This document shows, in pieces, positions 5,936-7,479 of a stretch of DNA of 7,479 bases (the first letter of the stretch is position 1; each line of letters starts with the position of its first letter). The notes below the pieces were generated by a model, which was not told the DNA's origin, made no database searches, and was given only the letters and a program-made list of their open reading frames with translations. A program made the translations under genes and the position numbers. The stretch spans positions 1 to 7,479 of the forward strand of contig JBJOLU010000057.1 of NCBI GenBank assembly GCA_046052705.1, in the 5' to 3' direction. Source of the DNA: JBBATK01 sp046052705. Its GTDB lineage: Bacteria > Bacteroidota > Ignavibacteria > Kapaibacteriales > NICIL-2.

Positions 5936-7479
5936 CTATCGCTCGAACAACTCGGCATACCACGTGGCCAGGGCTGTAGCAGTAGAGTTTGCTGAGGTAG
6001 AATCCGCGGAATCACTATTCACCACCGCAAGCACCAATCCGTTTCTCTGCTCCAGAACCTTGAGCATCGGTTGCAAGGCACACACCGATGCGGTACTAAG
6101 AATCACGCTGCGCTTCAAACGGCCAGCCACACCTTGTTCTTGTTTCTGGCTGATATCATGGTGCACCAGCAGAGCGTTCGTAGCATGAGTGTACAGCATG
6201 CATAGTTCTGTGCCGGGATGCCGCGGCTGCAAAGCGCGCGCCGTGAGCGGATAGGCAGGATCTACAAACACCGATGCAGCTGCACCGCCGGCGCTAACCG
6301 CATAGCGAGTCAGCAGCGAGTCTGTGTCGTCCATATACGCGCGCTCGTGAAGCAAGCGCGAGCGTGTCATGGAGAATACACTTGTTACTCTTTGTGCGGC
6401 CTTTTGCCACTTCGAAACACCATGCTTGGGCGCAAGCACCAGATCCAATCCGGGCATCAAGTGCGGAACAACAAGAAACACCGCGGCATGAGCGAGTATT
6501 CCCATACCAAATAGGCGTCCTGTTTGAGATAATGATTGCTGCGCTTGTGAGGATGAGTGCTGCGTTAGCGAAGATGTTTTACGCGGTTGAGAAGAATTCG
6601 AACGCGCCATAGCAAGTACCGGCGCGGCAACGATGAGCAGAAAATATCCTTTGGTGTACGTGGTAAAGAGAAACATCGCAAGAGCGGGCAGCACCCAGAG
6701 CAGAATTACCGGGCGCGACACGGGCGAATCACCACGACTGCCGTTGTCCGCACGGCGCTGCCACAGCCGGAGCGTGCACGATACGGCAAAAGCATACACA
6801 CCATACTGCATCATGCTTACCGCGTTCGAAGCTGCCGATACCACTGCTCCCGGAGGATGCGTGGTGTATAACTCCAGGTAGCCCCTAATGCCACCGCATG
6901 CCGCAATAAACGGCACGCCCCAAAGCGCTAAGCTTATCATTCCAAGTAGCAGAGAAAGCACAAGCCGTGAGTAGGGAAGCGCGTGGCTACGAACATGCCC
7001 TGCCACACACCATATCACCACCGGCATCAGAAGCACTGCCGAGCTTTGACGGACACCGGCACCCAGTGCCATCGCCACAAACAGGACGGGAGTGAGCCGA
7101 GGCCTACGGGCCAGGTACAGAATGCTTAGCGAGAAGAATGCATCGAAAGCGTAGATCTCGGACACACAGCCGTAGAACCACAGCATTGGGTTTGCTGAAA
7201 GAAATATCACGCACAGCAAAGCATCGCCAAGAGAAAGCTGGCGGCGTACAAGCGCGAACAGCGGCACGCCGCAGAGTGTAGACCACATCAGCGATGGCGC
7301 CACGTTTGCCGCCATGGGTTGAAGAAACACGCGAAAGAAACGAATGAGCTCTACATGCAGGTAGTATCCCGGTAGGTGCGGCCTGTCTGCGGCGATGTTA
7401 AAATCGGTGGCGGCCAAATAGAACGAGGAGGCATCCCAGGACGACGGCGATGATTCCACAAAGAGCAGCCGGCTACCAA
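5936..7479 (-). CDS. GT-C-fold membrane glycosyltransferase-like protein, N-terminus outside window
   Basis: The frame is open to the right edge; 513 residues are visible, and codons before the in-frame GTG at 7459 (…S-R-L-L-F) look like the end of a first membrane helix, so the true start lies beyond the window. The first loop has S-W-D-A-S-S-F-Y-L-A-A and then P-H-L-P-G-Y-Y-L-H-V, close to the W-D-x(n)-P-H-P-P-G-Y motif of polyprenyl-sugar-dependent GT-C transferases; the Asp in this loop is the candidate catalytic or metal-binding residue. About eight to ten hydrophobic segments follow (e.g. near 7250, 7160, 7050, 6940, 6790, 6660 and 6450). A Ser/Gln-rich hydrophilic loop (about 6520-6608) interrupts them, and about 190 mostly soluble residues form the C-terminal domain, likely periplasmic. 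It probably transfers a sugar from a lipid-linked donor to an envelope acceptor; donor and acceptor are unknown. Confidence 0.78.
   Translation of the reverse strand, partial: GSRLLFVESSPSSWDASSFYLAATDFNIAADRPHLPGYYLHVELIRFFRVFLQPMAANVAPSLMWSTLCGVPLFALVRRQLSLGDALLCVIFLSANPMLWFYGCVSEIYAFDAFFSLSILYLARRPRLTPVLFVAMALGAGVRQSSAVLLMPVVIWCVAGHVRSHALPYSRLVLSLLLGMISLALWGVPFIAACGGIRGYLELYTTHPPGAVVSAASNAVSMMQYGVYAFAVSCTLRLWQRRADNGSRGDSPVSRPVILLWVLPALAMFLFTTYTKGYFLLIVAAPVLAMARSNSSQPRKTSSLTQHSSSQAQQSLSQTGRLFGMGILAHAAVFLVVPHLMPGLDLVLAPKHGVSKWQKAAQRVTSVFSMTRSRLLHERAYMDDTDSLLTRYAVSAGGAAASVFVDPAYPLTARALQPRHPGTELCMLYTHATNALLVHHDISQKQEQGVAGRLKRSVILSTASVCALQPMLKVLEQRNGLVLAVVNSDSADSTSANSTATALATWYAELFER

Noticed and set aside
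5760..6188. A 142-codon plus-strand frame containing repeated Val/Leu/Cys residues.
   Set aside because: The apparent repetition comes from translating the 13-bp DNA array, and the rest is antisense to the GT-C gene.

Overview
The window looks like ordinary chromosomal DNA of moderate GC from a Gram-negative bacterium. A single-pass MCE/MlaD-type lipid-transport protein implies an outer membrane. Nearly all start codons lack a Shine-Dalgarno sequence, and the proteins have an FCB-group flavour (Bacteroidota, Chlorobi, Ignavibacteria or Kapabacteria-like). That placement is an inference from style and remembered protein similarity, not from a marker gene. I see no rRNA, tRNA, CRISPR array, transposase or phage gene.

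Layout, left to right. Positions 1-215 (minus) hold the N-terminal part of a protein resembling the MqnA/MqnD periplasmic-binding-like enzymes of menaquinone synthesis. Positions 317-1060 (minus) encode a small alpha/beta-hydrolase esterase with a clear G-V-S-L-G nucleophile elbow. After a 236-bp divergent intergenic region, purF (1297-2805, plus) encodes amidophosphoribosyltransferase of the Fe-S, propeptide-processed (Bacillus) type. It converges on an MCE/MlaD-family gene (2862-3815, minus) across a 56-bp gap with an imperfect stem-loop.

Upstream of the MCE gene lies a strong intrinsic terminator (about 3866-3895) that ends the ssb transcript (ssb 3932-4333, minus, single-stranded DNA-binding protein with a DDDIPF tail). 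Next come an acyl-CoA dehydrogenase (4538-5719, minus) and the C-terminal bulk of a multi-pass GT-C-like glycosyltransferase (5936-7479, minus, open at the right edge).

The genes do not form an obvious pathway. They are separated by gaps of 50-240 bp and appear to be mostly independent housekeeping or metabolic units: purine synthesis, DNA replication and repair, acyl-CoA oxidation, lipid transport, quinone synthesis and envelope glycosylation. I did not find a convincing new multi-gene system. The most unusual element is a degenerate array of nine 13-bp tandem repeats (5728-5844) ending 8 bp upstream of the acyl-CoA dehydrogenase start codon, where the leader or promoter should be. No stretch of more than 300 bases lacks a gene.
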